Shown here in pieces: positions 1 through 11,700 of a DNA stretch of 64,000 nt. A model generated the notes under the pieces. That model did no database searches. It worked only from the letters and a program-made list of their open reading frames with translations, and was not told the DNA's origin. The DNA comes from Cheiracanthium punctorium (lineage: Eukaryota > Arthropoda > Arachnida > Araneae > Cheiracanthiidae), in NCBI GenBank assembly GCA_038373885.1, contig JAWZYV010012250.1:108558-172557 (forward strand), read 5' to 3'. Each line of letters begins with the position of its first letter. Position 1 is the first letter of the stretch. Both the position numbers and the translations under genes were made by a program.

Positions 1-716
1 GATTGAAACTGAAAAATAAATTATTTTTATTACAATTTCACGCCTCTTTCCCGATCTTCAATTGGTCAAAAATTTTTGCATAAGATGAACAATAAGAACC
101 AGTGATCTTGGACGCTCATACCTATTGTCAGGTACACACCTTAGTCCCCCTCAGCTCCCATATTGTTATAATTACGTACTGGTATAACGCAGAAGGCTTT
201 AACACTCAATATTGTATCTTTCTGGGACAGAACCCTTGACTTGTCCTCCCCCCTCTATAAACAACCAAACGGCCGCCCATGCCAGAGAAATCTTCTAAAA
301 GGTGAACCTCAGTTAACCACTAAAAAATGTATAGTTCCCTCAGGATTTCATACAAAGAAAAACAGTCTTGTTAAGCACTTTTGTATTCTCTATCGAAATT
401 AGATGAAGACTAGGAAAACGAGTGGCTCTTTACGTTGTCTTTTTTACCTTCTTCTTTTTTAGCAACTACGAAATAACAGAATATTATTATGAATATCATG
501 ACAGAATTTTCATATTTATGTAGGGTATTGTATTAATTATCAAATAAGATAAAGTATTATTGTTAAGTGAAACCTCTTAAAGTTTACAATCTTAAGTTTT
601 TCCTACTTTTCTCCATTGAAATCAATATTTAGTTGAATGAAATATTAATCCCGCGGGAACATCAAATCTCAATCCCGCGAAGCGAAAAACAGTGCGGGAT
701 TGCATTCCCTAGTGGT
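1..716. other. Sequence without a gene (intron 7)
   Basis: AT-rich sequence with no exon of the transporter gene. The only structure seen is a short hairpin at about 679-708, where AATCCCGCG is followed by GCGGGATT. It may be the edge of a small MITE, but no target duplication was found. Confidence 0.4.
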
Positions 717-1370
717 CAGTGTGAATTGAAAAAAATGTTCAAAATAAGGTCGGAAATAAGACTCCATTAAGAAAAAATTCCTCTCGTTCATTTACAAAAA
801 GTGACACTTTTTAAATATGTATACGACCCTCGTACAAAAACATTGAAAATTAGTAAAATGCGCCCCATACACTCATGAGGAGATGCACCAAATTTGAGCC
901 TTTCATCGTATAACGTTGCAGCGGTATCTTTAAAAAAAGATGATGAGGGACTATATACATGATTTTGAATATAAACATTTATTGCTAGAGTGAAAAAAAC
1001 GACTTTATTTCGTAATTTCTGTACAACCCCTGAGATGCGATCCTTCGACCTGATTTTTTAATTTCGAGAGCCACGGAAAAGTGGTTTAAGCCAGTGTTAT
1101 ATTTATCTTCATATCACTGACATTTTTTAAGGTATAATTCTCAAATTTTGAATGCCACCTCATGAGCGTACGGGGCACATTTTACTCATTGGGAATTAGT
1201 TTGCAGGGGGTCGTATACAAATTTAAAAAGTATGACTTTTTGAAAATGAACGAGAAGATTTTTTTTCTTAACGGAGTTTTATTTCCGGCCTTATTGTGCC
1301 ACTCATGTCTAACAGATAAAGAATCGAAGCCCGTTACCACCTTTTTGGGACAGCCTGTATATTCAGAAGA
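717..1370. repeat. Fold-back dispersed repeat, GGGACACCCTGTA-end family
   Basis: The left arm (about 717-880) and right arm (about 1140-1340) are imperfect reverse complements of each other. Both contain the stretch that reads CGTATACGACCC / GGGTCGTATACAA. The right end carries TTTTTGGGACAGCCTGTAT, the terminus shared with copies at about 6780-6935 and 13680-13945. It is a non-autonomous DNA-transposon-like repeat with no coding capacity. The superfamily cannot be named from what is visible. Confidence 0.6.
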
Positions 1371-1740
1371 CTATAACCTCGTTTAAAAAAAATCAATTAT
1401 AAATTAATATCTATTCTTTTGGTTTAGAAGATTCATTAGTGTCAGCATTATTTATAACCATCTTAGAAATTCTGTGTTCATCCAGACTGTCACGTACTTA
1501 AGGGGGAGTGAGATCGAGGTTGACCCCCCCCCCCTTCTGAATGGGCAGTTTTACTTTTAAAGGTATTTATTTTTAAACTGTAGTCTTTTGGGACAAACTT
1601 TTTATTTCCACGGGCGGACACTTGCGACTAGGCATTGTCTACTGAAACTGCACAAAGGTAAGTAGCTAGAGTTTTCCGCGCCCTATCGCAACTGAAAAAT
1701 TTGCGCCCCCTCCTATTTCTCAAAATGTAATAGAGAATTT
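1371..1740. other. Sequence without a gene
   Basis: Low-complexity intron sequence including a C10 tract at about 1526-1535. Nothing coding was recognised. Confidence 0.4.
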
Positions 1741-1867
1741 TTGATATGCATCTTGGCTCCCCTCGGGTGCTGCGCCCGCAGACAGGTGTCCCTCCTTGCC
1801 CCTCTCTAGCTACCGCATTGCTGGTAGCGCGTACCCTATTTATCAGATCGGACGAGAGACAAAATAT

Positions 1868-2035
1868 ACGCCTGTCTCGTCTAGCAAAATCTCTATATAG
1901 TAATGATAAAAACGCCCGTCTCACCTAAATGCTGCAAAGCTGTCTCGTCTCGCAAAATCCTTATGTAGTAAAAATATAAACGTCTGTCTCGTCTCGCAAA
2001 AATATTTGTCCAATCTCGTCTCGCAGCCATACATA
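1868..2035. repeat. Short tandem repeat built on CTGTCTCGTCTCGCAAAA
   Basis: Three to four degenerate copies of CTGTCTCGTCTMGCAAAAT followed by TATRTAGTAAWRATA occur at about 1871, 1940 and 1984, with a shorter copy after 2012. The spacing is irregular (about 45-70 bp). Short open frames across it are a by-product of the repeat. Confidence 0.65.
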
Positions 2036-2670
2036 TCTAAATGTACGTTTCCCTTTTCCCGTAAATGGACAAATTTAATTTCTTTTAATTTTTTCTTATT
2101 GTATTTTCCGCGCAATTTTCTCTGAAAATAACTTCATAAGTTTTTGTTTGTTTGTTTGTTTTAAACATATATTCGTTAGAAAGCCTTGCCTGATATTTAT
2201 TTGTCCCAATGGGCATTAGAGAGTGTTCAAGTGATTCAATTTAGTAAGTATTTAAAAGATTATTTTATAAAACTCTAAAGTCATTCTCAGTTCTTTGGAC
2301 ATTTACAGTTTTTGTGAAATTTTCATACAGTTTGAGTTTTTTCTGTACCAACCTGATTTCTGATTTCCATCTAAAGTTTAGAATAACAGAAGGCATACAG
2401 GAATAAATGCCAGTTTTGTTAAAAAATCTATTTAAGAAATGCAAACCCATTAGTATAATCTCTACCTGCAAGTTCTTCGGTGCCTAGTTTTCAATTAAAC
2501 CATCTAAGCTAAATTCAAAAAAGCAGTAGTCATGATTGATTGATTGATTGATAAAAACCACTTAACTAGAATACGTAAAAGACAAAGTTTCTGAGAGCTA
2601 TTTGTATGAGATTCGGTGTTTTGTTGTTGTTTTTTTTTTTTGTTTTTTTTTGGGGGGGGGACCCACTTAC

Positions 2671-2885
2671 CAGATGGCACAATCGCCATAGCTAGGGAAG
2701 TTCCAGCGCACAAAACCATGCAGGAAGCTGTGACCGTCCGCCTGCCGAAGAACTTCAATGTGAGGTAGAGCAGTCCATAGGAAGGGAACTCCAGAACACC
2801 CACTAGCAAGAAGTTGATGTACGGATCGCCGGAGAAGTCGTTTGTGTTGTAGGAGAGTGCATAGTACATGAGCGCGTTCACCAGC
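2671..2885 (-). CDS. SLC22-like transporter, exon 7
   Basis: This exon has an acceptor CTCCCAG at 2886-2892 and a donor GTAAGTGGG just left of 2671. It reads on from exon 6 through a tryptophan codon split TG|G into LVNALMYYALSYNTNDFSGD and then about two more helices, with KFFGRR as the conserved cytoplasmic basic motif between helices 8 and 9 in this family. It ends in MAIVPS with one extra base, so phase 1 continues into an exon outside the window. The asparagine- and aspartate-rich loop after helix 7 is typical of SLC22 proteins. The exon is intact, without stops or frameshifts. Confidence 0.92.
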
Positions 2886-3300
2886 CTGGGAGTGAGAGAA
2901 AGAACGCATAGTTAAAAGCACATGTAACATTTGAGAACACAATCAGGATAATGTCAGTGGACAAAATTTCGCGGGACATCGTTTGTTTGTGGTTATTTTG
3001 GCAGCCCGCTAGGATGTTCTAACTGACATGAAAGATACAAGATGATTGCTGGGACCGTGTACACTTTTCTCTGGTCTTCAAGTGTTCTTCTTGTTGCATA
3101 TAAAGATATTCGCATAATTTCCCATTATGAAGAATTACATTTTAGCACCTAAGTGACGAATTTACATATTTTTGTAAGAAGCAAATGCAAAAAATAATAT
3201 TATGGTTGATTGCTTTACAACTGGTGCAAAATCTCGTCATAATCAGAACCATCATTTTGAGAGAATCCCTTAGAGATTTACCTCTCTTTACAGAAGAATT

Positions 3301-3420
3301 TCGTAGTTCTCATTGTGTTTCGCTTTGAAAATCCACTTGGAGCTTATGGTCTTCCTTTTTTCCAGTAGTTCTACAGGACAAAAAGCGTCGTTTTCGTCCA
3401 TTTTTTCTTTGGTTGCTTCC
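3301..3420 (-). pseudogene. Copia-like reverse transcriptase fragment
   Basis: On the minus strand the stretch reads VELLEKRKTISSKWIFKAKH, then NENYEI. This resembles the start of the Ty1/Copia reverse transcriptase domain, where the usual form is an LxxxPxGKKxIxxKWVFKxK segment. Only this corner of the domain is recognisable; the continuation breaks off at about 3300. A 69-codon acidic and lysine-rich frame just upstream (3485-3694, minus) may be from the same decayed element but resembles nothing I can name. It lies in intron 6 of the transporter gene. Confidence 0.5.
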
Positions 3421-5203
3421 AATTACTTAATTTTTTCCTTTGTCAGATAATCTATTTCATTACTTGAAGTTCTGAGTTTTCGGATTATTTTGCATAATAG
3501 CCGTGACTTCTGATAGTTGACCGTTCATCGTTCTTTCTGATCTTACTTGTCTGTCGGTCTTTTCCATCGTCTTCACCTTTCGCACGGTCTTCATCGTCGT
3601 CATTATTATCGTTTATCACGAGAGAAACTGATAACTCTCCTTTTGCGTCATCTTCCAGGATTTTTAACAGCTCTACTTGGTAAAATTTTGCCATTTTCTG
3701 TTAAAATAAGGTAGCCCTTTCATTTTACTTTTAGCATAGTTCACTAATATAGATTTTACTTCAGTAGCGTAAAGCTTTTGTCGCTATGTACTTGTACATT
3801 GGCAAAAGCTTTACATCTGAGTCCCCTATGCTGAGAAAGCTCGGGCTTTTAGTTATCTGCTTTTGAGGCGCCGTTTGATCAGCATGATCGACCCCCTACC
3901 GATGTGTCTGATACTTTTCCGTTAAAGAGGCACCAATGATAATTTGCTAAAGCCAAAAACCTTGAAAGTATTTTAATGCTTATTTTAACCAGTGCTAATG
4001 TGCCAAGGCTAGCTACCTTCTGACTGTTTCTAATACTTACATTATTTAATTTGTATCAATAACAAATATAATAGTTTCGCCACAACTTGCATTTTAGAAT
4101 CGCGGCACAAGTATTTTTAGCTCTGCAATATTATTTAGTGCGCTTAGAAAAGAACTTCATGATTTTAGAATTAATTTGTAAAATGTGATCGATAGAAGAA
4201 TGAAACAAATATGTATTTATTTTGAAAACTCTAAAAAATCTGACATAGAAATTTTAAAATTAACTACAAATGTTGCCGAAACGCGGTTCTGTGCGCTTTA
4301 GTCTAAATACGGAATCCCTTTAACAAAATGGCTCATAAATAGTACCTCGAAATCCAGACAGTTAAATTAATACTTTAACGTCCTTTAACGTTCGATCAAT
4401 GGAACTGTTATGGCCTCAGAGAAATTTTACCGAGATTGGAACGTACAGTGCCACTACCTCTTAACATTCAGTACTGTTTTTGAGATTTTTATATCAGAAT
4501 TTTACAGCCGTTAGAGTAAAAATGTGTTTTCATTCTTCTCAGCTTTTTTTTTTTTCAGTTCACCGACTTGGACGACCATCGACGCATTCTAAGAGCATTT
4601 TTATTTGAGGGGCGGACGCTATTTGGCCCATTTGTCACTAGTCGTCGATCACAGTATATATCCAAGTCCTCGTTCCAGTTCTATGGTTTGAAAACGAGGG
4701 AGTCTGAACACACTGTATTTTTCTACAATTAAATCTAGAACACTTGTACTTTTAGATTTCGGTCGGCTCAAGCCGTTCCATTGTAGAACGAATTGGGGAT
4801 ATCTCCCCGCTAAGCTCATGCTGTAGCTGTGCGTACAAACTGAATCAAACGTAGTTTGAAAAAAAAAACAATTTATGAGGAAAATTAATACCTTTCAATC
4901 AGAGTTAGTATAGAATTTGTGCTTCCTTCGCTTCCAGAAATACTTTAATGCGTTGTGGCATAGATTCTACCAGGATTTACAATTTTTGACAGTTTGTTCA
5001 GCCCTATTCCATACCTGGATGTGTGAACAAATGACGCTATTTTTTGTGCTTCAATCTATTTTTGAAGTCTTTCGAGTCTTTGCTTACAGAGATAGATCCT
5101 CTATGGGGTTTATGTCCTGTCCCATTTAAACAGCCACTTTGTTTTTGGCAAAGCATTACGTCATTCAAAAAAATTATAATAAGGAGACGAATCTGCTGAA
5201 ATA
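3421..5203. other. Intron 6 sequence without a recognisable gene
   Basis: AT-rich, with a T-rich tract near 4549. Apart from the 3485-3694 open frame noted with the Copia fragment, no exon or repeat boundary could be supported. Exons 5, 6 and 7 join in frame without needing a further exon here. Confidence 0.4.
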
Positions 5204-5787
5204 CAGGGAGAGTCTGAAAAAGTGGCCAAAACTTCATGGGGTGATAGAACGCATCTACGCGGGGAAATTTTGTCATAGAACGTATTGGCTAACGCAAACG
5301 GCGAGCCGCTAGGGGGCGTTGTAAACGGTGTCAAAGGTTGGTCGGAACACAACCGGTGAGAAATTAAAAGGCACTTTTCTGCTGGCACATTTAAAGAATT
5401 CACACAAGATTCAGAGGAGATGCTACAGGAAGCATTGTATTAACTGTAACTGAATGGATGTACATGCTCAAAAAAATCCTCAAAAGAGCGTCCGCCAGCG
5501 GTAATGCAAGCTTCATACCTACGGGATAGGGACGGACGCACATTTCGTGGTTCGTATATCCAGCCCATCCTCTCATCGATTCACGAAAGAAAATGCCTTT
5601 GGATGCGAGGATCGATCATTTCACATCATTTATAACGCAAACTTCTCGGCGTTCAAATTTCCATGTTCAACGCCACCTAGCGGTTCACCGTTTACGATCC
5701 GCCCATACTTTCTGTGAGGAAATTTGCTCGTGTAGATGGGTTCTATCACCCCCTAAAGTTTCGGCCACCTTTTCAGACTACCCTCTA
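5204..5787. mobile_element. MITE with long inverted arms, GGGGTGATAG family, copy 1
   Basis: The left arm begins after TA at 5202-5203 with CAGGGAGAGTCTGAAAAAGT. The right arm ends with its imperfect complement (TTTTCAGACTACCCTC) near 5787. Both arms contain GGGGTGATAGAAC or its complement GTTCTATCACCCCCT and a shared GCATCTACGCGGGGAAATTT-like block. Related copies lie at 14112-14519 and 60682-61128. The TA flanks suggest a Tc1/mariner-type origin, which is inference. Confidence 0.7.
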
Positions 5788-5790
5788 TAC

Positions 5791-5900
5791 CAGTGTTTCC
5801 CAACGTGGGGCCCACGCCCCACAGGGGGCAATTTGACTGCTAAGAGAGGCAATTCAAAAATGGACTCGACACGAATTTAATCCTTTTGCTCCGGGCCATT
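5791..5900. mobile_element. hAT-like MITE end
   Basis: The sequence CAGTGTTTCCCAACGTGGGG starting near 5791, followed by CCCACGCCCCAC, is the typical 5' terminus of small hAT-type elements (CAGTGNTTCNCAA). A matching right end with an 8-bp duplication was not found, so it may be truncated. Confidence 0.45.
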
Positions 5901-6096
5901 TAAATGCAATGCTAGATTTCGGTGCCAAAATTGAAAGGAAAAAGCAAATTCTTAAATGATTGCGGCCAATAAATATTATAAATTCGTTTGACGAGACCAA
6001 AATATTTACTGTGTTTGATAAAAAATATTAAAAAATTTATTTACTGTGTTTTGTTAACAATTTCCTAGTGATTTCTTCCTAAAACCTATCATACCA

Positions 6097-6384
6097 GTTA
6101 AGTCGAGCGATGGCAACGACTGCCCTTTTTTCAGCATTGGGCAATCTATCCAGCTGTTCTCACATTCTTAGATTTTTCAGCAGATGTCAATGCCGTTAAA
6201 AATAATCGTGGCCATTTTTTTTTTTTACGGAAAATGACGTGCTAAAAAGTAAAGGATTCTCGTGGAGCTCTGTCACCCGCAATTATTTTTATAGAAATAA
6301 AATCTATTCTTCGTGACTGGCAACAGTCAAAACTTCAGAGTTTGGTGTTCGCAGAGCGGGAACACTGCGCCTTAAAGGGTTAAC
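6097..6384. mobile_element. piggyBac-like MITE, right-hand part
   Basis: This is about 85% identical by eye to the right half of the complete copy at 31777-32254. It ends in GCGCCTTAAAGGG followed by TTAA, the piggyBac target. The left half and its arm are absent. Confidence 0.65.
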
Positions 6385-6612
6385 CTGATTTAACTGAGGT
6401 TTTATTTTTTCTATCATTATCTTCTCGTACTGCTGACGCTTTTCACCCTGCCTTCAGCGGGGAAGAGGGCTTTCCCCTCTCGTGTGGAAAACAAACTTCT
6501 TTTTGGGAGTGTTTGTCTAAAGTTGGAAAATCCAGACGTTTGCACTTCATTCAACTAATACTCGCGGTAGTGTTATGTGGCATGTAATGGACTCCCCATC
6601 TCACATACTTAC

Positions 6613-6707
6613 CACAAATACATAGAGATCAATATCCTGCCTCTCATCCTCGGAGTTCGGAATAAATCCAGAAGAGTGCCTTTCCTCTCGTCCGTAATGA
6701 CATCAGA
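6613..6707 (-). CDS. SLC22-like transporter, exon 6
   Basis: The acceptor is TTTCTAG and the donor is GTAAGTATG. The exon reads SDVITDERKGTLLDLFRTPR, then MRGRILISMYLW. The block LDLFRTPxxR before helix 7 is one of the best conserved stretches of SLC22 proteins. It joins exon 5 in phase 0 and hands over two bases of the final tryptophan codon to exon 7. It lies in the cytoplasmic loop and the beginning of the seventh helix. The reading frame is intact. Confidence 0.92.
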
Positions 6708-6779
6708 CTAGAAATGAGAAGAAAGGAAAGAACACACTTTCATATTTTTACACACGTACTACTCAAGTGCTCTATAATA

Positions 6780-6935
6780 ATAGTACTCTTTGTGTAAATG
6801 AACGAGCGGAATTTTTTATGGTGTAGTCCTTTTTCCTACCTTATTTTGAACATTTTTTCAATTTACATTACCCACTTATCTCTAATAAATAAAGAATTAA
6901 AGCGTGTTGCCACCTTTTTGGGACACCCTGTACAT
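6780..6935 (+). repeat. Dispersed repeat, GGGACACCCTGTA-end family, partial copy
   Basis: Shares TTATTTTGAACATTTTTTCA and the end CTTTTTGGGACACCCTGTAC with the copy at 13680-13945, and the latter end with the copy at 717-1370. Confidence 0.65.
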
Positions 6936-8055
6936 GTAACACATAAATGTTAGTGCTAAAGTCTGATGGTACAAAAATACAAAATGAATAATTAATTTAA
7001 AAGTGACAGTTTTTGTCCTTTTTTTTTGTCTTAAAAATTCTACAGTTCAATTTATGTGTGTTCAATACTATGCACCTTAATATTTTTTGTTTGCGTAACA
7101 TGTATTTTCGGATTTCTGTGCTTGGCTCGAAACCCGCTTATAAATTCTCGCCAGATGGACAACACAAGGGGGGTGCCCTCCGCCGGGGTTTTTCAAAGGG
7201 TTCCTAACCCGTATTTACGCTAAGTTTCGGAGAAAACCACTGAAAACTCCGAGCGGTTAAGGTAGACGGACGCGACAAGGTTTACCTTAACGTTACATTG
7301 GAATGAAAATCGTTCACCGTCCTTAATTAAGCAATAATGCTAAATTAATCACGAATGACTGCCAGCATAATGCATTTACTCTCCTTATGGACAGCACCTG
7401 TACAACTTCAGTACCGGAACATTTCAGAAACAGTAATCATAATTAGTAATAGGGAGTTTGCGCATAGCGGTTTCACTCACGGTAACGCTAACGTTAAATG
7501 CTATTGTACAGTACAGCGCATGCGCACATATAAAGTAAGTTTCATGATTGGCTCGAAACTTCTGAATAGCGGATAGCGTTAGCGTTAACGTAGGAAAAAA
7601 CGTAGAGCACAAACTCTCTATTTATTGTTCTTCTAACATGACTTCATCACTGTTTTACTTTCACAAAGTAAAACTATTTAAAATTCCTGGTGAATGATAC
7701 AAATTTTAGAAAATATCTCAAGTTACAGATAAAAATCAAAATACCTTTCTGATAAAAAGTAATTTATTATGATCTATTTCTACATCATATTATATAATTA
7801 GTGATAGTTAGAATTTTCTATATGTCGTACATTTAAATTTTCTATCTTAAATCATTAAAATGTTTTATGCGGGAGTAAATTTACCACAAACTTTGAATTA
7901 TATTACTTTGTGAAAATAAATGTGTGATGACGTCATTTTAGTGGACCTAGGGGATGACGTAAAAGTTTCTGTTCTCAGGCATTGTATATCTAGGAGGTGT
8001 TGATCTAATTCCGCAGTCTTGAGTGCAGCCGCATGAAATCTGGATTAACGGTGTA
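6936..8055. other. Intron 5 sequence without a recognisable gene
   Basis: AT-rich. Around 7440-7590 two GC-rich blocks face each other (CACGGTAACGCTAACGTTAA and GCGTTAGCGTTAACGTAGG), suggesting an old fold-back element. Nothing coding was seen. Confidence 0.4.
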
Positions 8056-8227
8056 CAGTCGAACCCGCGCTCAATGAAAAATAGATTGAAAGATTATCCT
8101 GCTTAATGTGATACATTTTTATGTACCAAACCGTAATAATCAGTGTGATACAGGATAATGGAATATCCCCGCTTTTTGGAATAAATTTTCGAGGCAGATT
8201 GGCTATTTCATTAAGCGGGTTCGACTA
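8056..8227. mobile_element. Small pogo-like MITE
   Basis: The ends are CAGTCGAACCCGC after TA at 8054-8055, and GCGGGTTCGACTA at 8215-8227. The inner arms also pair (CTCAATGA and TCATTAAG). About 170 bp, without coding sequence. Termini of the CAGT.GAACC type are usual for pogo/Tigger-like elements. Confidence 0.6.
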
Positions 8228-8705
8228 CATATCGAAAAAAATCTTTTTGGTACGCAATTTTGGTACGTAAACGTACACACACAAAAAACCCCAAGCACTT
8301 CAAAATTTTTAGAATTTTTTTTTTTTTTTCGAACTGTACTAAACTATAAACCTGTATCAGTTACAAAACTTTTAAGAAAAATTCTCATAATCGAAAACGT
8401 TGAGAAGTGTATCATTCTTCGAAAGATTTTGCAGCGAAAATTCTGTGTTTAATAATTTTTTCTGAAAGTGTCATAAAAGCACCGTTTTTTTTTTTTTTTT
8501 TTTTTTTCATTTATTTAGGTGTGTAGTACAGCGTGTGAAAATTCATCCTGAATTCTTTCGGTATTATTACAGCTTATATTCTTGCGTACGTAAATTTGCG
8601 TGATTTTTTTTTTCGATATAATTATTGTTGATTAACCGATGAGATTTTTGACGGTTCGTTTAGATAATGAGTGATGATGGACGCTGATACAGCGCCTGAA
8701 CTTAC

Positions 8706-8844
8706 ACTGAAAAGACATTTCAGGACATCGTCCATGTCCACTTCGAGGTCCATTCTGTTGCGTTTGGCAGCCGTGACGATCAGCTTTTTCATTTCCTCTT
8801 TCTTGGCGTGCATGAGTAGCCACCGAGGAGATTCCGGAACAAAT
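8706..8844 (-). CDS. SLC22-like transporter, exon 5
   Basis: The acceptor is AAATTTAG and the donor is GTAAGT. The exon completes an isoleucine codon and reads FVPESPRWLLMHAKKEEMKK, then a lysine- and aspartate-rich segment that ends KCLFS. PESPRWLL is the sugar-transporter-type signature at the end of helix 6, present in almost all SLC22 members. The charged stretch after it is the large central cytoplasmic loop. The phase-0 junction to exon 6 is exact. Confidence 0.93.
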
Positions 8845-8968
8845 CTAAATTTGTTTACAAAATTGTAAGTAATTGGTAAAAAAAAAACATAAAAATTTCA
8901 TCATCGCCGACATCATAGATCCTTGGTTAGGATTTAATATTGAATATCGATCCAATAATTTGAATGTA

Positions 8969-9623
8969 TCGGGTTGTTCGGAAAGTAATTTCGTTTCTTT
9001 CCAACAGAGGACTTCCCTAGTAGCAACTGGCTACTTTTGGTTAGCACTGGCTACGTAGCTGGCCGATGATGGCCCGATCAAAAATGCTAGTCGGGTTAAT
9101 TGTATTTTTCCCCCAGCCAATTTCACACTTAAGCCGCATAATCACTATATATTTTGACAGCTTATGTACCAAGCTTGCATGCGAAAAAAGTTCGATGGAT
9201 TCTGAGCAGTAGTTTTTGTTTGGTACACTTTCAAATATGGAAACTGAAAAGAGACTATTTCGACATGTTTTGCTTTTTCTCTATCGAAAAGGTAAAAATA
9301 CTGTTTAAGATAGAAAAAAAATGATCCGATGTGTATGGAGATGTGTTCAGAGAACGCCAGTGCCAAAACTACTTTTCAAAATTTTGATCCGGCAATTTTG
9401 GATGTTGAAGACGCACCGTGTTCTGGAAGGCCCATTGAAGCTGACTAAGACACAATATAGGCTGCCATTCATGGATGAAAACCGGCGAATAACAACTCGT
9501 GAGATCGCTGAAAGGATAAATTGATCGAATGCGACCCTTCATGATCATTTAAAATGCCTCCAAGCTCGACATATGTGTTCCTCATGTTCTTAAAAGCGAA
9601 ACGACTTTCGGCGAACAACCTAA
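8969..9623 (+). mobile_element. mariner-family deletion derivative, copy 1
   Basis: The left inverted terminus GGGTTGTTCGGAAAGTAATT follows TA at 8967-8968. The right terminus (ACGACTTTCGGCGAACAACC) ends before TA at 9624-9625. The interior from about 9237 reads like the start of a mariner transposase (METEKRLFRHVLLFLYRKGK in the sister copy, with stops and shifts), then an ENRRITTREIAERIN helix-turn-helix-like piece. The D,D34D catalytic part is missing. A second copy lies at 23823-24483. Intron 4. Confidence 0.75.
9015..9095 (-). mobile_element. 81-bp palindromic mini-MITE nested in the mariner copy
   Basis: This segment is absent from the second mariner copy (23823-24483). Read on the minus strand it matches the hairpin at 24823-24897 through CTAGCATTTTTGATCGGGCC and CATCGGCC. 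Its own arms have partly decayed. Confidence 0.65.
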
Positions 9624-11515
9624 TATTTTATTACTTATTCTTTTAGGATTACATTAGTGATTGTGGCTTCTCTCAACGATCACCAACAATTTCGCCTTTA
9701 CATTTATCTAGTAGCTATATGCACTTACACACTTTGCAGTAAAGAAAGTTTTTCACAATTAGACGATTTTTTATCACAACGAGTTTGAACACGCCGGATG
9801 TTCGTAAAAATTTGAAAATTCTGCTAGAAAATAACGAATAATAATAAAAGTTGTGGCGTATGTCTTCAGGGTAAGAGATAACTTAGATTTTTTTGTATCG
9901 TAAACTTTCTTCGATACATATCAGCGCTTTCTACTAGTATCTTTTTTAACTACAACATTTTTTGTCATGAATTTGGAAGAACATTCAACGGGCAGCAAAT
10001 ATAGAGCACTGACATTGGGTAAGACTCAAATTAATTTTTCTTTTTTTATGTCATATATCGTTTCATTAAACATGATCTTGACGTTTTAAATACTTTTAAA
10101 CAAAGTCTGTACCAGATCAGCAACAGTTACTATCTTTAACAGAATCGCACATTCCAATACTATGTAAATTATAATGACTGTAGACACAGTCAAATACAGT
10201 TTTACAACAGATCTTTGCAAATGTTCATTAAATAAAAGTAATTCATACTTTCAAACCTAATTAGTATACTATAGGCCCAAGCAAGTTCTTGAAAATCCAG
10301 GTATTTGTGTTTTACTGATTCCTGAAAAATTTTGACAACATGATTTTGAAGTGAAAGTCTGTTATCACTCCAATAATTTTTGAACTAGAAGAACTACAGT
10401 CATAAAAGTGGGGGGTCTAGGTATAGTAAAGTTGTCGCGCTACGCAAGAAAAACGCAATGTTAAAACAGAAAACATAAAATGCAAGGGATAAAAGCGTAT
10501 TACCTATACTTGAGCCAGCTTGCTATCACTCATGCTGTACAATGTGCAGCGGGAATTGCAGACCTAGTACACGTGTTTATGGCTATAGCTTTTGCCGTTC
10601 AGAAATTATTGGTGGTGACAACAGACTTTGGCGGGGAACACTGTATGTTTTGTTTCATTTTAAACAACTCACAAGGCATGTATGAACATTCACATTAGTG
10701 CAATGCTCGTTCAGGTAAACACAATTTGATATTGTGCATGTGAAAATTCTTCTGCAGTCCTCAGAAGGAAACCCTAAAAGTAATATTTATTGTTTCATCG
10801 GATTATCAGAAAAAAAAAGGCGTCATAGGATGTTCAACAATGAACGTTCGAAAAAACTCTGACAAATTGTGTTACTTAAATTCCTTGTTGATGGTCATGT
10901 CGCCTTCCAATATCTCATACAGAACAGATGCTGAGATGAACAGATTTTGCAAGATCTGCTTTGAGAAAACGATGTACTGAGAGCATTTCGACGAGCCAAT
11001 CCTCTCTGCGACAGGTCCCCCGTCTGCGTGTGACAGCTTTAGGTTTTTGTAATGTATTTCAAATAAGAAAACCCCGATTTTTAACATACAAAAAAGTAAT
11101 TAAAGTCCAGTTTCTGGATGATTGTACTGGATGGAACTGGTTAAGCAACCGTCGACTTTTATATTTCAGTGAAATTTTTATGTTTTGAAGTGCTTAAAGA
11201 TGACTGTAACTGATGTTTCTAGTACCCCTTTTCTGGATTGAATACTGTAATAAGATAACAGGAGAATCTGCGCAGAAAGAATGTGCAATTGGCTGTCACT
11301 TGGATGGCGTCACTGAAACGCCAAATCGAAATGCTCTATAGGAATGCGGTGACTTGGATGCACGATTTAAAAGTTGCGCTAGGTACTGTACGGGTTATGC
11401 TGATTATGTGATGCTTTGTAAGCAAGCATGTTCCAGAAGCACGATTTCAGTTTTACCCTCAAAAAATTATTTCTTTTGCTAGACTCGTTTGTAGATAGGT
11501 GGGAGGTTTACTTAC
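9624..11515. other. Intron 4 sequence without a recognisable gene
   Basis: AT-rich. A minus-strand open frame at 10872-11087 includes the coding-looking segment KQILQNLFISASVLYEILEG. It has no recognised family, and exons 4 and 5 join in frame without it. It could be a decayed processed copy of another gene. Confidence 0.35.
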
Positions 11516-11684
11516 ATCAGGAATGGTGCCATCAGCCATGCGGGCACAGCGATCGCCACCTGATACCAGAACCAGTCTCTGAATACGTAACCCACAAAAG
11601 CCAGAAGTAGCAGACCCATGCTCCAGCCGAGTTGAATCGTAATGGAAACACACGTGCGATGTCGGAAACCCACCATTTCCATCA
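11516..11684 (-). CDS. SLC22-like transporter, exon 4
   Basis: The acceptor is TTTTGGTAG and the donor is GTAAGT. It joins exon 3 through a methionine codon split A|TG and reads MEMVGFRHRTCVSITIQLGW, then SMGLLLLAFVGYVFRDWFWY and QVAIAVPAWLMAPFL. This is the E.(I/V)G...R motif between helices 4 and 5, then helix 5 and most of helix 6. Hydrophobic runs have the expected spacing. The frame is intact. Confidence 0.92.
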
Positions 11685-11700
11685 CTACCAAAATAGAAAA

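Noticed and set aside
1..2670. Search for the last SLC22 exons (helices 10-12)
   Set aside because: No splice-flanked hydrophobic frame with the expected family motifs was found. They probably lie beyond the window.
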